Of a stretch of DNA of 64,000 nt, positions 44,429 through 53,232 are shown in pieces. Position 1 is the stretch's first letter, and the number at the start of each line of letters is the position of its first letter. Source of the DNA: Terrimonas_A sp051954695 (GTDB lineage Bacteria; Bacteroidota; Bacteroidia; Chitinophagales; Chitinophagaceae). The stretch covers positions 49,582 to 113,581 of the forward strand of contig JBQCHL010000025.1 of the NCBI GenBank assembly GCA_051954695.1. The letters run 5' to 3'. The position numbers and the translations under genes are program-made. A model generated the notes under the pieces. The model did not search any database. It saw only the letters and a program-made list of their open reading frames with translations, and was not told the DNA's origin.

Positions 44429-47400
44429 CTAGCTAAACAAATACTCTACATCCTCCTTGCTCAGGCTCTTCACAAATGATGCGTCATCAGCAATCAGATC
44501 TTTTGCCAGCGCACGTTTCTTATCCTGCAACTGCAATATCTTATCCTCAATCGTATCACGGCAGATCATTCTGTAAGCAAAGATGTTTTTCGTTTGCCCG
44601 ATCCGGTGGGTCCGGTCGATTGCTTGCTGCTCCACGGCAGGGTTCCACCAGGGGTCTACGATGTATACATAATCTGCCGCGGTCAGGTTCAAACCCACAC
44701 CACCCGCTTTCAGGGAGATCAGGAACACCCTCACGCTTTCATCATTCTGAAAACTTTGGATAGCTTTTTCCCTGTCTGGTGCAGACGTGCTTCCATCAAA
44801 GTATTCATACTTCACGCCAAGCTCATCCAGCTTGGCTTTGATCAGCGCCAGCATACCCAGGAACTGGGAAAACACCAGTGCTTTGTGGTTACTGATATTT
44901 TCTGTGATCTCGCGGCCCAGCTCTTCAAGTTTGATAGAGTGGTTATCAAATTTCTCTTCTTCATTTAAGATAGCCGGCGAGTCGCAGATCTGACGAAGCT
45001 TCATCAGGCCCTGCAGGATGGTTAGTTGTGAACGCTGTATTCCCTGTTCTTGTATGGTGCCCAGGATACGATCGCGGAAATCATTGCGGTAGGCATCATA
45101 GATCTTGCGTTGTTCATCTTCCATTTCGCACCAAAGGATCATTTCCTGTTTTTCGGGAAGATCTTTCGCCACCTGCTCCTTTGTTCTTCTTAATATAAAT
45201 GGATACAGGATCTTTTTCAGATGCTCTTTGCGGTCCTGCTCACCAAACTTATCAATGGGTATGGCAAATTCCTGGCGGAAAAATTCCATTGTACCCAGCA
45301 TACCGGGATTCAGGAAATGCATTTGAGCAAAAATATCGAAGGTGTTATTCTGCAAAGGCGTACCACTCATGCAAAGGCGATGTTTCGCATTCAGCAGACA
45401 AGCCGCTTTGGTCACTTTACTGGATGGGTTTTTGATGGCCTGGCTTTCATCCAGGATCACATAATCAAATGCCACGCTCATCAGCAATTTAATATCACTA
45501 CGCAGGGTGCCATAGGTTGTAATGGTCACATCATGATCGAGGATCTCTTCACGTGTGCGTGTCCGTGTAGCTCCATGGTGAATACGATAAGTAAGCTTGG
45601 GAGTGAACTTCCTGATCTCACTTTCCCAGTTATAGATCAACGTGGTGGGGCAAACTACCAGCGCTTTGATATTTCCCTGTTCACTCCGGCAGTGTTCCAG
45701 GAAGGAAAGGGCCTGTACGGTTTTACCCAAACCCATATCATCTGCAAGAATACCGCCCCATTTAATTTCACGCAGGTAATTCAACCATTGAAACCCTGCA
45801 ACCTGGTAAGGGCGCAGGATCATTTTCAAATGGAACGGAGGTGCCACTTCCTGGATCTGGTTGAACTGGCGGAGATTTTCATATTTCTCTTCCAGTTGCA
45901 CTACCAGTTCTTCTTCATCACGGGTTTCATATAATTCATCTACCACGCTGAGGTGATAGCGGGAAAGTTTCAGGTTGTTGGAGCTTCCTTCCCCGACACG
46001 GAAGAGCAGTGAATATTTTTTCAGCCATTCTTCAGGAAGGATACCAAGTGTGCCGTCATTAAGCTGAACGAACTGCTGTTTGTTGGCCAATGCCCGTTTC
46101 ACTTCTGCTACTGTCACTTTCTGATCGCCAAACACGATGTCCACTTTCGCATCAAACCAATCTGTATTGCTGCTGATAAAGATCTTGGTCTGCGGTTTGG
46201 CTGTGTTGAACCGGAAATTCTTTAAGGCTTCAAAGCCGAATACCGGTGTTTTCATTTCCTTCATCGCATCCACAAACAGGAAGAACCAGTTGTTCTTTAA
46301 CACGTCTGTACCTTTCAACGCAAGCGACCCGTTTTCCTCATTCACGATGAAATTGGAATGCAGGTTTTGCAACTTGGCCATGAAAGCACCTTCGGCTTCG
46401 CGATTGCGGTGAACGATCAGTAATTTATCGCCTTGAGGCACCACGATCTCATCGCGGTCCTTTGCTTTTGTTTCATATCCTTTATAGGCAAAAGAGGGTT
46501 GGAATACGAGGTATTCGCCTTTTTCAACCAGGAAAAGTTTTACTTCCGGGTCGCCATCTTTTACTTCCTTCACCAGTGCTTTATCAAAATCAACTTTGTG
46601 TTCTTTAGCTAATGGTAATAAGAATTGCTGAAGGGTTTTGCTCCATTCATCTTCCGCAACACTCATTTTGCCGGAAGGCAAAAATTTTTCAGCCAGGTGC
46701 ACCACTTCATTGTTTTTCCAGAGAAATAACTGGTGGTTGTACAAAAAGAATAAAGGGCTGTTGCTTTCATTTTCACCCAGATCATATTCCATACTGCCGG
46801 CCTGTACGCGGCATTGAATGGAATAATGCGAGTTTTTCTTTACGATAAACCGGGGCTTTGCATCTTCTGTTGATACTTGCAGGGGTTCAAGGTTGGCTGT
46901 TTTGAACGGCTTACCGTCTGCCAGCAGGAAGAAAAGGGTATTCTCTCCCTGTTCAGAGCAAAGTTTTTTCAAACGGGGGAAAAGATACTCTGCCATCAGT
47001 TCCTTGGTTTCACCCGGCAGATCATCATCTTCCTGGTGAATAATATTTTCCCAGATCCCCGAGAAGGGTGAATTGCGGCTGATATATTTATTGATCTCTG
47101 CTTCCTGCAGTTTGCGAAGAAGGGTCAATACCTGTTTATCATCATCCGATAATTTATCTGTATCAATATATCGGCTGATATCCGGTTTCTCTGCTTTGCC
47201 AGCAAAACCATCACCCGCTTCATTCGATTCACCGATCACGGCATCGATGGTGAAGTAGGGGTACGTTTTTTTATTGAAGTTGAAAACAACTCCAAGGCGT
47301 TGTGTGGGCCTGGGCGCTTCTTCTTCCTCTATTACTTCCGGTTGAAGTATTTCCTTTTCTTTTTGCGGCAGCAATACCGGCTTTGCAGGAATAGCTACAG

Positions 47401-48193
47401 GAGCTACTCTTTTAATGCTGGTATCAAGAACACGGAGAAAAGGTTTTCCATCTTTATATACGAATTCGAATTTGCCTTTCAGATCATCTGCCAAAGAGTA
47501 GCCATATACTTCCAGCAGCTTATTTTTTTCTTTATCCCAGTTGCGGATGCTGTCGAAATAGTTGGCGCCATAAGCATTCAGCAATTGAAGGAACACGATC
47601 ACTTTGGGTAAACAAAGCGGATGCTCTGTGTCCTGGTAATCGCAACTGGTATCAAAATTCCTTTCTTCGTTTTTACGGATCAGCACTTTGTACACCTGCC
47701 CATCAAGAGGTACTGAAGCTTTTACAGTTTCATTTTCGGCCTGTTCAATGGAAGCTTTTTGCGTGCGCAGGTATTTTTCGGCATCAGCGAAAGTGGTTGG
47801 GGATGACAATAAACGAATGGTCTTAAGATCGATCGTTTTCATCTTGGCCACCGTATGCCGTTGATCATATTCCACTTCTTCAGTTTGCAGATGTCCTTTA
47901 TCAATCATTTCCTGCAACTGGAAGAGGGCTGCTGTTTCATGCCGGCAGATATCCCCGATATTGTAAGGGCAACTGCAACGAAGTGAAAGACCTTTAGGGT
48001 CTTTAAATTTTTGAATGTATACTTTATAGAAAGTAGAGTAGCTATCATCTTTCACACGAAACACCGCCGAGCCAAACAGATCATCATATTCTATCAGTTC
48101 TACAAATCCGATTGCATGTATTTTTTTTCCGCGACGGATCACTTCATCTGTTCCATGGGTGTAAACGTATTTCAGCAAATGTGGTAACGCCAT
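44429..48193 (-). CDS. SNF2-family helicase with N-terminal SWIM zinc finger
   Basis: 1254 residues. A SWIM zinc finger near the N-terminus has Cys73, Cys75, Cys83 and His85 (CxCx7CxH). The middle (about 150-780) is a long region of unknown fold. The SNF2 ATPase starts near residue 790, with the Walker A segment DDMGLGKT at about 820, the DESQ box in place of DEAH, and the C-terminal helicase domain with SLKAGGVGLNLTAADYV and HRIGQ. It is a DNA translocase of the RapA/SNF2 class that probably remodels protein-DNA or RNA polymerase complexes. Length and layout match the Bacteroidota SWIM-SNF2 group. Confidence 0.92.
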   Translation of the reverse strand: MALPHLLKYVYTHGTDEVIRRGKKIHAIGFVELIEYDDLFGSAVFRVKDDSYSTFYKVYIQKFKDPKGLSLRCSCPYNIGDICRHETAALFQLQEMIDKGHLQTEEVEYDQRHTVAKMKTIDLKTIRLLSSPTTFADAEKYLRTQKASIEQAENETVKASVPLDGQVYKVLIRKNEERNFDTSCDYQDTEHPLCLPKVIVFLQLLNAYGANYFDSIRNWDKEKNKLLEVYGYSLADDLKGKFEFVYKDGKPFLRVLDTSIKRVAPVAIPAKPVLLPQKEKEILQPEVIEEEEAPRPTQRLGVVFNFNKKTYPYFTIDAVIGESNEAGDGFAGKAEKPDISRYIDTDKLSDDDKQVLTLLRKLQEAEINKYISRNSPFSGIWENIIHQEDDDLPGETKELMAEYLFPRLKKLCSEQGENTLFFLLADGKPFKTANLEPLQVSTEDAKPRFIVKKNSHYSIQCRVQAGSMEYDLGENESNSPLFFLYNHQLFLWKNNEVVHLAEKFLPSGKMSVAEDEWSKTLQQFLLPLAKEHKVDFDKALVKEVKDGDPEVKLFLVEKGEYLVFQPSFAYKGYETKAKDRDEIVVPQGDKLLIVHRNREAEGAFMAKLQNLHSNFIVNEENGSLALKGTDVLKNNWFFLFVDAMKEMKTPVFGFEALKNFRFNTAKPQTKIFISSNTDWFDAKVDIVFGDQKVTVAEVKRALANKQQFVQLNDGTLGILPEEWLKKYSLLFRVGEGSSNNLKLSRYHLSVVDELYETRDEEELVVQLEEKYENLRQFNQIQEVAPPFHLKMILRPYQVAGFQWLNYLREIKWGGILADDMGLGKTVQALSFLEHCRSEQGNIKALVVCPTTLIYNWESEIRKFTPKLTYRIHHGATRTRTREEILDHDVTITTYGTLRSDIKLLMSVAFDYVILDESQAIKNPSSKVTKAACLLNAKHRLCMSGTPLQNNTFDIFAQMHFLNPGMLGTMEFFRQEFAIPIDKFGEQDRKEHLKKILYPFILRRTKEQVAKDLPEKQEMILWCEMEDEQRKIYDAYRNDFRDRILGTIQEQGIQRSQLTILQGLMKLRQICDSPAILNEEEKFDNHSIKLEELGREITENISNHKALVFSQFLGMLALIKAKLDELGVKYEYFDGSTSAPDREKAIQSFQNDESVRVFLISLKAGGVGLNLTAADYVYIVDPWWNPAVEQQAIDRTHRIGQTKNIFAYRMICRDTIEDKILQLQDKKRALAKDLIADDASFVKSLSKEDVEYLFS

Positions 48194-48282
48194 AGTTCAA
48201 TTTCCGGTTAACAATAAGCAAGACATCGTGCAAAGCGACGACAGTATTGCTATTGCCCAGTTTTTCAGGTGAGGGCAATCGG

Positions 48283-48290
48283 CAAATCTA
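48283..48290 (-). promoter_or_regulatory. Candidate -7 element for the SNF2 gene
   Basis: The minus strand reads TAGATTTG, a perfect TAnnTTTG match about 90 bases upstream of the ATG at 48193. No TTG lies 19-21 bases further up. Confidence 0.35.
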
Positions 48291-48407
48291 AAGGAATGTG
48301 AAGCGGATTTCCTTGTAAAATGGTATAAATAATAAATAAATTTTTAGGCCGGAAAGTGAGGGAAAAATTCAGTACCTTACACGGTTTTGCTCTTCATATT
48401 AAGAAAA

Positions 48408-49133
48408 TTATCCAATAACCAGTCTTCCTTCTCTGTAAACCGGTAATACGTTGGCTACATCTTCTGTGAGGCAGAATTTAATATCCTCAATCAATCCGAA
48501 TCTTTCCACCAGGCGATGGTAATGGGTGAGCTTTGGAGCAAAGCCCAGGAGGTTGTTTTTATGCTTGGCATACATTGTTTCAGCCATGAGTGAGCTGTCA
48601 CAATTAATTTCAAAATGCTTTTTGATACGGCTGATAACGGCACCGGCAAACAGGGTGTCTTCCAGGTTGAACCGGTCTTTCCAGCCAGCGCATCCCAGTA
48701 CTACATTTTTATTCTCTTTCACAAGAAACTCGCATACAGAAGTGAGATTAGGGAAGGAACCCGAAATGATAGTATCCGCTCCTCTTTCCAGGGCCATTTG
48801 TAACAGGCGGGTGCCGTTGGTGGTGGTAAGTACCAGGGTTTTACCGCCAATAAAGTCGCGGCCATATTCCAAGGGGGAGTTACCATGCGAAAGGCCTTCA
48901 GCGATCTGTCCGTCCCGTTCACCGGCAGCAATACCATCAATATTTCGGCTGATCTCAATGGCTTTAGGCACAGAATCAACAGGGATCACACATTTAGCGC
49001 CGTTATAAAGGGCTGAGGCAATGGTGGAAGTGGCGCGGAAAACATCGATTATCACCACAATGCTATTACTCAGATCGTATAAATGTAACAGGGCGGGTGA
49101 AAGGGAGGTGTTTAAAGTAGGCTTGCTGCTCAT
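48408..49133 (-). CDS. comB: 2-phosphosulfolactate phosphatase family protein
   Basis: 241 residues covering the whole ComB family length. Typical segments: VVIIDVFRATSTIASAL near the N-terminus, AGERDGQIAEGLSHGNSP, LTTTNGTRLL and GCAGWKDRFNLEDTLFAG. ComB hydrolyses 2-phospho-3-sulfolactate in the coenzyme M route of methanogens; many bacteria without coenzyme M keep a copy. No other sulfolactate gene is near, so the bacterial substrate is uncertain. TACCTTCG (49152 to 49145) upstream is a one-mismatch -7 element. Confidence 0.9.
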   Translation of the reverse strand: MSSKPTLNTSLSPALLHLYDLSNSIVVIIDVFRATSTIASALYNGAKCVIPVDSVPKAIEISRNIDGIAAGERDGQIAEGLSHGNSPLEYGRDFIGGKTLVLTTTNGTRLLQMALERGADTIISGSFPNLTSVCEFLVKENKNVVLGCAGWKDRFNLEDTLFAGAVISRIKKHFEINCDSSLMAETMYAKHKNNLLGFAPKLTHYHRLVERFGLIEDIKFCLTEDVANVLPVYREGRLVIG

Positions 49134-49206
49134 AATTCAGGCGGCGAAGGTACGGGAAATCAGTGATAGAGTTGGTGGGGTTCGTTGGCCAACGAACAAT
49201 CTGTAT

Positions 49207-49683
49207 TTACTTATTAAGTACACTTTTCCATTTACTCCCTTCGGCAAATTCCTTGATCACTCCATTGCGGTGTTCGATCAACCGGCGGAGGTATTTAGTG
49301 AGATATAGTTTATTGAAGGTTTTACCTATTGTGCCATAGGGTGCTTCAAAATCGATGATATCGATCATGATGGTACCATTATCGCAAGGTTTGAAGTGGT
49401 GTTCGTGTTTTAGGAGTTTGAAATCGCCTTCAGCCTGTTCGTCGGTGAACATTTCCGGCTTTTTCATGGCAGTAATACGGGTTTTGAGAATCCTGTTTTT
49501 GAATAAATGGCGGGCTTTCCAGGTTACGGTCTCGTCTTTTTCGATCAATCCAAAGCGAACACCGGCTACGGCTTCTTCCTTATGTTTGGTCATGGATTGT
49601 TTGTGCAGGTCAATACTGCGAGAAAGGTCGAACACCCGGTCTGCGGGAGCAGCGATAAAAGTGGTGAGATGAATGGTGGGCAT
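49207..49683 (-). CDS. SRPBCC fold (polyketide cyclase-like) protein
   Basis: 158 residues with the START/Bet v1-like helix-grip pattern: an N-terminal strand and small helices with TFIAAPADRVFDLSRSIDLH, and a C-terminal long helix after YLTKYLRRLIEHRNGVIKEF. No catalytic motif is visible. Such proteins bind hydrophobic ligands or assist cell processes; nothing here decides. The comB gene lies 73 bases downstream on the same strand. Confidence 0.8.
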   Translation of the reverse strand: MPTIHLTTFIAAPADRVFDLSRSIDLHKQSMTKHKEEAVAGVRFGLIEKDETVTWKARHLFKNRILKTRITAMKKPEMFTDEQAEGDFKLLKHEHHFKPCDNGTIMIDIIDFEAPYGTIGKTFNKLYLTKYLRRLIEHRNGVIKEFAEGSKWKSVLNK

Positions 49684-49726
49684 AATCGTTTTACAGGATG
49701 TGAATTTAGTTCAAGATCGGTTTCAG

Positions 49727-49860
49727 TGAACTCAATCGGTAGCTTATGCTAAAACTTCCTGGGACTCCACACTAAAACTTCTTGGTAGCTTTTGCTTAAG
49801 CTTTTTATAGCCTACACTAAAATGTCCAGGTAGCCGAAGCTTTAGCTTCGGCTACCTCAG
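49727..49860. repeat. Degenerate tandem repeat with 22-23 bp period ending in a hairpin
   Basis: Units of the form CTAAAACTTC-CTGG-TAGC start at 49749, 49772, 49795 (degenerate), 49817 and 49840, spaced 23, 23, 22 and 23 bases; a partial unit precedes them. The end forms a perfect hairpin, GTAGCCGAAGC-TTTA-GCTTCGGCTAC (near 49830-49856). The GCTAAA-CTTC word is shared with the palindrome at 14951-15000. No T tract follows, so it is not a normal terminator. Confidence 0.65.
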
Positions 49861-49886
49861 CAAAAATCCCACCAGACTAACGCAGA

Positions 49887-50972
49887 TTATACAAAAGGTA
49901 TTTTAGAGACCTTTGCCAGCAGCAGCTTATCCCGTACTTTAATGTAAATCTCCGTGTCAATAGCCGCAGAAGCAGTACGGACATATCCCATACCGATGGC
50001 TTTGCCGAGGCTGGGCGATTGCGTGCCGGATGTTACCACACCGATGCTCTCACCCCGGAAGTCCTTGATCTCATAACCATGACGGGGTATGCCTTTATCG
50101 ATCATTTCAAACCCAACGAGTTTTCTCTCTACACCTTCGGCTTTTTGCTGTGCAAATATTTCTTTAGAGGTAAAATCTTTGGTGAATTTAGTAATCCAGC
50201 TTAGTCCTGCCTCGAGAGGGGAAGTAGTATCGTCTATATCATTTCCATACAAGCAGTAGCCCATTTCGAGACGCAGGGTATCACGGGCTCCAAGGCCAAC
50301 GGGTTTGATACCGCTTGCGGCGCCAGCTTCAAAAATGGCATTCCAGATCTTATTGGCATTGTCGTCTTTGTCTTCAAAATAGATTTCCACGCCGCCGGCA
50401 CCGGTGTAGCCGGTCGCACTGATCAGCACATTGTCTACCCCTGCAAATTTTCCTTTGGCAAACGTGTAATATTTCATGTTCATCAGGTCGATCTCGGTAA
50501 GAGGCTGCAGAATAGTAGTTGCATTTGGCCCCTGAATGGCCAGCAGACCAGTCTTATCTGAGATATTGTGCATTTCCACGTTCCGGGAATTGTGACGGCT
50601 GATCCAGTTCCAGTCTTTCTGAATATTGGAGGCATTCACAACCAGCATATAGACGTTATTCTCTTCGAGACAATATACGAGCAGATCGTCTACCAATCCA
50701 CCATTGTCGTTGGGCAGGGAGCTGTATTGGGCTTGTCCAATTTTAAGTTTAGATGCATCGTTAGTGGTCACGCGCTGAATCAGGTCGAGTGCGTGCTCCC
50801 CTTTCAGAATAAACTCTCCCATGTGACTTACATCGAACACGCCGGCATTTTTGCGGACAGCAGCATGTTCATCATTGATACCGGAGTAAGAGATTGGCAT
50901 ATTGTAGCCGGCAAATTCCGCCATTTTGGCTCCGAGTGCAATGTGTTTCTCGGTAAAAGGGGTTTTTTTCAT
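49887..50972 (-). CDS. gcvT: Glycine cleavage system aminomethyltransferase (T protein)
   Basis: 361 residues, full length. Typical N-terminus KTPFTEKHIALGAKMAEFAGY, folate-domain segment FDVSHMGEFILKG, and LGARDTLRLEMGYCLYGNDI. It transfers the methylene group of glycine from the lipoyl H protein to tetrahydrofolate, releasing ammonia. gcvH and gcvP are not in the window. TACCTTTG (50997 to 50990) is a perfect -7 element 17 bases upstream of the ATG. Confidence 0.95.
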   Translation of the reverse strand: MKKTPFTEKHIALGAKMAEFAGYNMPISYSGINDEHAAVRKNAGVFDVSHMGEFILKGEHALDLIQRVTTNDASKLKIGQAQYSSLPNDNGGLVDDLLVYCLEENNVYMLVVNASNIQKDWNWISRHNSRNVEMHNISDKTGLLAIQGPNATTILQPLTEIDLMNMKYYTFAKGKFAGVDNVLISATGYTGAGGVEIYFEDKDDNANKIWNAIFEAGAASGIKPVGLGARDTLRLEMGYCLYGNDIDDTTSPLEAGLSWITKFTKDFTSKEIFAQQKAEGVERKLVGFEMIDKGIPRHGYEIKDFRGESIGVVTSGTQSPSLGKAIGMGYVRTASAAIDTEIYIKVRDKLLLAKVSKIPFV

Positions 50973-50989
50973 TATGGTAATTTGAAGCG

Positions 50990-50997
50990 CAAAGGTA
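50990..50997 (-). promoter_or_regulatory. -7 element of gcvT
   Basis: The minus strand reads TACCTTTG, a perfect TAnnTTTG match close to the gcvT ATG. A -33 TTG is not found at the usual distance. Confidence 0.45.
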
Positions 50998-51109
50998 GGG
51001 TTTCCCGGAATTGTTTAGGAGGCTTTGGGTCTGATTAAATAATCAATTGCTTCCGCTAAAAAACATTTATTGTCCGTTCTTTTCCCCTTACCCGGTCAGC
51101 AACTGCTTT

Positions 51110-51117
51110 TACATTTG
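51110..51117 (+). promoter_or_regulatory. -7 element in front of a broken small gene
   Basis: TACATTTG is a perfect TAnnTTTG match with TTA (51088-51090) exactly 19 bases upstream in place of TTG. It lies 21 bases before the ATG at 51139, which suggests the degraded frame there is or was transcribed. Confidence 0.4.
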
Positions 51118-51138
51118 ATCACTGTTATTGATGAGGGC

Positions 51139-51385
51139 ATGATTTCAAAACCGTCTTTAAAGGCTTTAATTCTCCGGCGGCTGGGTGATTCGAGGGTTTT
51201 TGTTGAAGAACCGGCGATATCCGGTACCATAACCTAACAGGCCTGTTACATTATTCCGGGAGCAATTATATATTGAAACCGATTTACCGGCAGAATGGGA
51301 CATAAGACTTTACATCAAGCTTGAGCAACTAAAAATGCGGAAGTGTAGTTTGATCCAGCAGTGCTTTATGAAAAGTAATACCTAA
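51139..51385 (+). pseudogene. Probable frameshifted remnant of a small gene
   Basis: A frame from ATG 51139 runs 32 codons (MISKPSLKALILRRLGDSRV...) to TAA at 51235. A second frame, open from 51233 to TAA at 51383, has no start but reads like real protein: VTLFREQLYIETDLPAEWD followed by IRLYIKLEQLKMRKC. The two abut almost exactly, so a single frameshift would join them into one product of about 80 residues. I do not recognise the family. This fills most of the 425-base gap between gcvT and rmuC; the remainder shows nothing. Confidence 0.4.
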
Positions 51386-51397
51386 TGACGACCTTGT

Positions 51398-52918
51398 TTA
51401 ACTGGCATTACCGCCCTCTTCACCACCATCAGCTTCCTCACCCGGCAATCCTGTCAAGAACGAAGCTGGTAAGTTTTTCTTTGCCTTTACCCCCAACTCT
51501 TTCATTTTCTCAGCCTGCCATATAAGATTGCCCTGTCCTTCTTTCAATTGCCCCAGAGCTGTATCATAACTTTTTTGGGCCTTCCCCAGGTTAACGCCTA
51601 TATCAGTAAGATTGTCTACAAAGCCAACAAACTTATCATATAATATCGAGCCCCTTTTAGCTATCTCCTGTGCATTCCTGTTCTGGTATTCGCGTTTCCA
51701 AAGATCTACCAGCAACTTCAATGCTGCAATCAGGTTGGTCGGACTTATCAGCAATATTCTTTTATTATACGCAAAATGCCATATCTCCGGGTCGTGCTGC
51801 AACGCAAGCAGGTAGGCCGGCTCATTCGGCACAAACATCATTACAAAATCAAGGGTCGGCGCAAAATCCTGGTAGTTCTTCCTACTCAGGTCATCAATAT
51901 GTTTCCGGATAGATCTCAGATGCTCTTCAATAGATCTTTTCTGCTCATCTGCCTGATCCGTTGATGCATACCGGGTATACGCAGTTAACGATACTTTCGA
52001 ATCTACGATCACTTTCCGGTTGTCAGGATAGGCTATGATCACATCTGGCTGCATACGGCTTCCATCCTCATTCTTCCAGTATTGACCGTCTTCATTTTTC
52101 AAAAACTCCTGAACAAAATATTCACGGTCTTTTACCAGGCCCGATTTTTCCAGGATATTCTCCAGGATCATTTGGCCCCAGTCGCCCTGCACTTTCGAAC
52201 TTCCTTTTAATGCATTCGTGAGATTATTGGCCTCTTCACTTATCTTTTGATTCAGCAAAACAAGCTTCTCAACTTCCTTTCCAAGCGAAAAGCGTTCTTT
52301 GGATTCCCTTTCATACACTTCCTCCACTTTCTTTTTGAAATTGTCTAGATTCTCACCTAATGGTTTTAGGATCGTGGTCAGCGACTCCTGGTTTACTTTT
52401 GTAAACTTCGCCGTTTTTTCATCGAGGATCTTATTAGCGATATTTTCAAACTCAATATTGAACTGCTTTTTCAGTTCTTCAATTTCTGCTTTCTGCGTTT
52501 GCAGTTTTTCCTGGAGCGCTTCATTCTTTGCTTTTAAATCTGCTGCCTGGCCAATAGCCACGTTTGTTTCACCCGTTTTTATTTTTAAGTCAGCCTGTAA
52601 CTGCCTTTTATCTTCTTCCTGCATTTTTCCGGAATTACTGGCTGCTTCCAGGTTAGCATTAGCAGTTGCAAGCAAGCTGGTGAGTTCCGCATTTTTTGCA
52701 GTTACAGATTTTAAGTCCTGCTCCCGACCGGAGAGGCTGACCGATAAACTGCGGGATCTTTCTTTTTCAATTCCAAGTTCTGTTATCAGTTGGTTGAGCT
52801 TTGTAAGCTGCGCCTCAAATTCGGCTTTAGGAACACTTTTATTTTTAAAGCTGAGTTTAACTATTAACCAGGCAATGATGCAGCCTATAGCAAAGCCTGC
52901 AAGAAGATATTGTATCAT
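51398..52918 (-). CDS. rmuC: DNA recombination protein RmuC
   Basis: 506 residues. An N-terminal membrane helix (about 3-20) is followed by a long coiled coil (about 30-160, rich in Glu, Lys, Leu, Ala) and the RmuC nuclease-like domain with VQGDWGQMILENILEKSGL, YPDNRKVIVDSKVSLTAY and FVPNEPAYLLAL. The conserved Asp and Lys of the PD-(D/E)XK-like core are in VIVDSKV. RmuC limits sequence inversion and recombination at short repeats. The C-terminal tail is Gly/Glu-rich. Confidence 0.93.
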   Translation of the reverse strand: MIQYLLAGFAIGCIIAWLIVKLSFKNKSVPKAEFEAQLTKLNQLITELGIEKERSRSLSVSLSGREQDLKSVTAKNAELTSLLATANANLEAASNSGKMQEEDKRQLQADLKIKTGETNVAIGQAADLKAKNEALQEKLQTQKAEIEELKKQFNIEFENIANKILDEKTAKFTKVNQESLTTILKPLGENLDNFKKKVEEVYERESKERFSLGKEVEKLVLLNQKISEEANNLTNALKGSSKVQGDWGQMILENILEKSGLVKDREYFVQEFLKNEDGQYWKNEDGSRMQPDVIIAYPDNRKVIVDSKVSLTAYTRYASTDQADEQKRSIEEHLRSIRKHIDDLSRKNYQDFAPTLDFVMMFVPNEPAYLLALQHDPEIWHFAYNKRILLISPTNLIAALKLLVDLWKREYQNRNAQEIAKRGSILYDKFVGFVDNLTDIGVNLGKAQKSYDTALGQLKEGQGNLIWQAEKMKELGVKAKKNLPASFLTGLPGEEADGGEEGGNAS

Positions 52919-53232
52919 GAAATAAAGGTTATAGGACTGAAACGGTGATTTTGATATGGTATTTTATAAGGATTGTCATTTTTGGAAACGGATTTCAATA
53001 GTTCTGATGCTAAACTAGATTAGTTATAAATCAAAAAAACAGGAAAACACAAATACAGGAAAATTCCTGTTGTGATGGCGGATTTATCCTTATGCAGGTT
53101 AAAAATAATATGCAGTTCAGCCTCGGATATAACATTTGAACAACTATTAATTGCAATGGGTACGACTTTAGCATTTGGGCGCACCACCGCAGAGTAGTTT
53201 TGATTATTAATCAACAAACCATTCTGCGTTGC
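52919..53232. other. Intergenic region upstream of rmuC and the NHL lipoprotein gene
   Basis: A divergent promoter region, AT-rich. It holds a small hairpin ACAGGA-AAAT-TCCTGT (about 53055-53070) but no confident -7 element in either direction, and no gene I can support. Confidence 0.35.

Noticed and set aside
49749..49860. Possible CRISPR array
   Set aside because: Units are contiguous and degenerate, with no unique spacers.
53020..53217. 65-codon minus-strand frame upstream of rmuC
   Set aside because: AT-rich, no promoter, and it spans the shared promoter region; no sign of a protein family.
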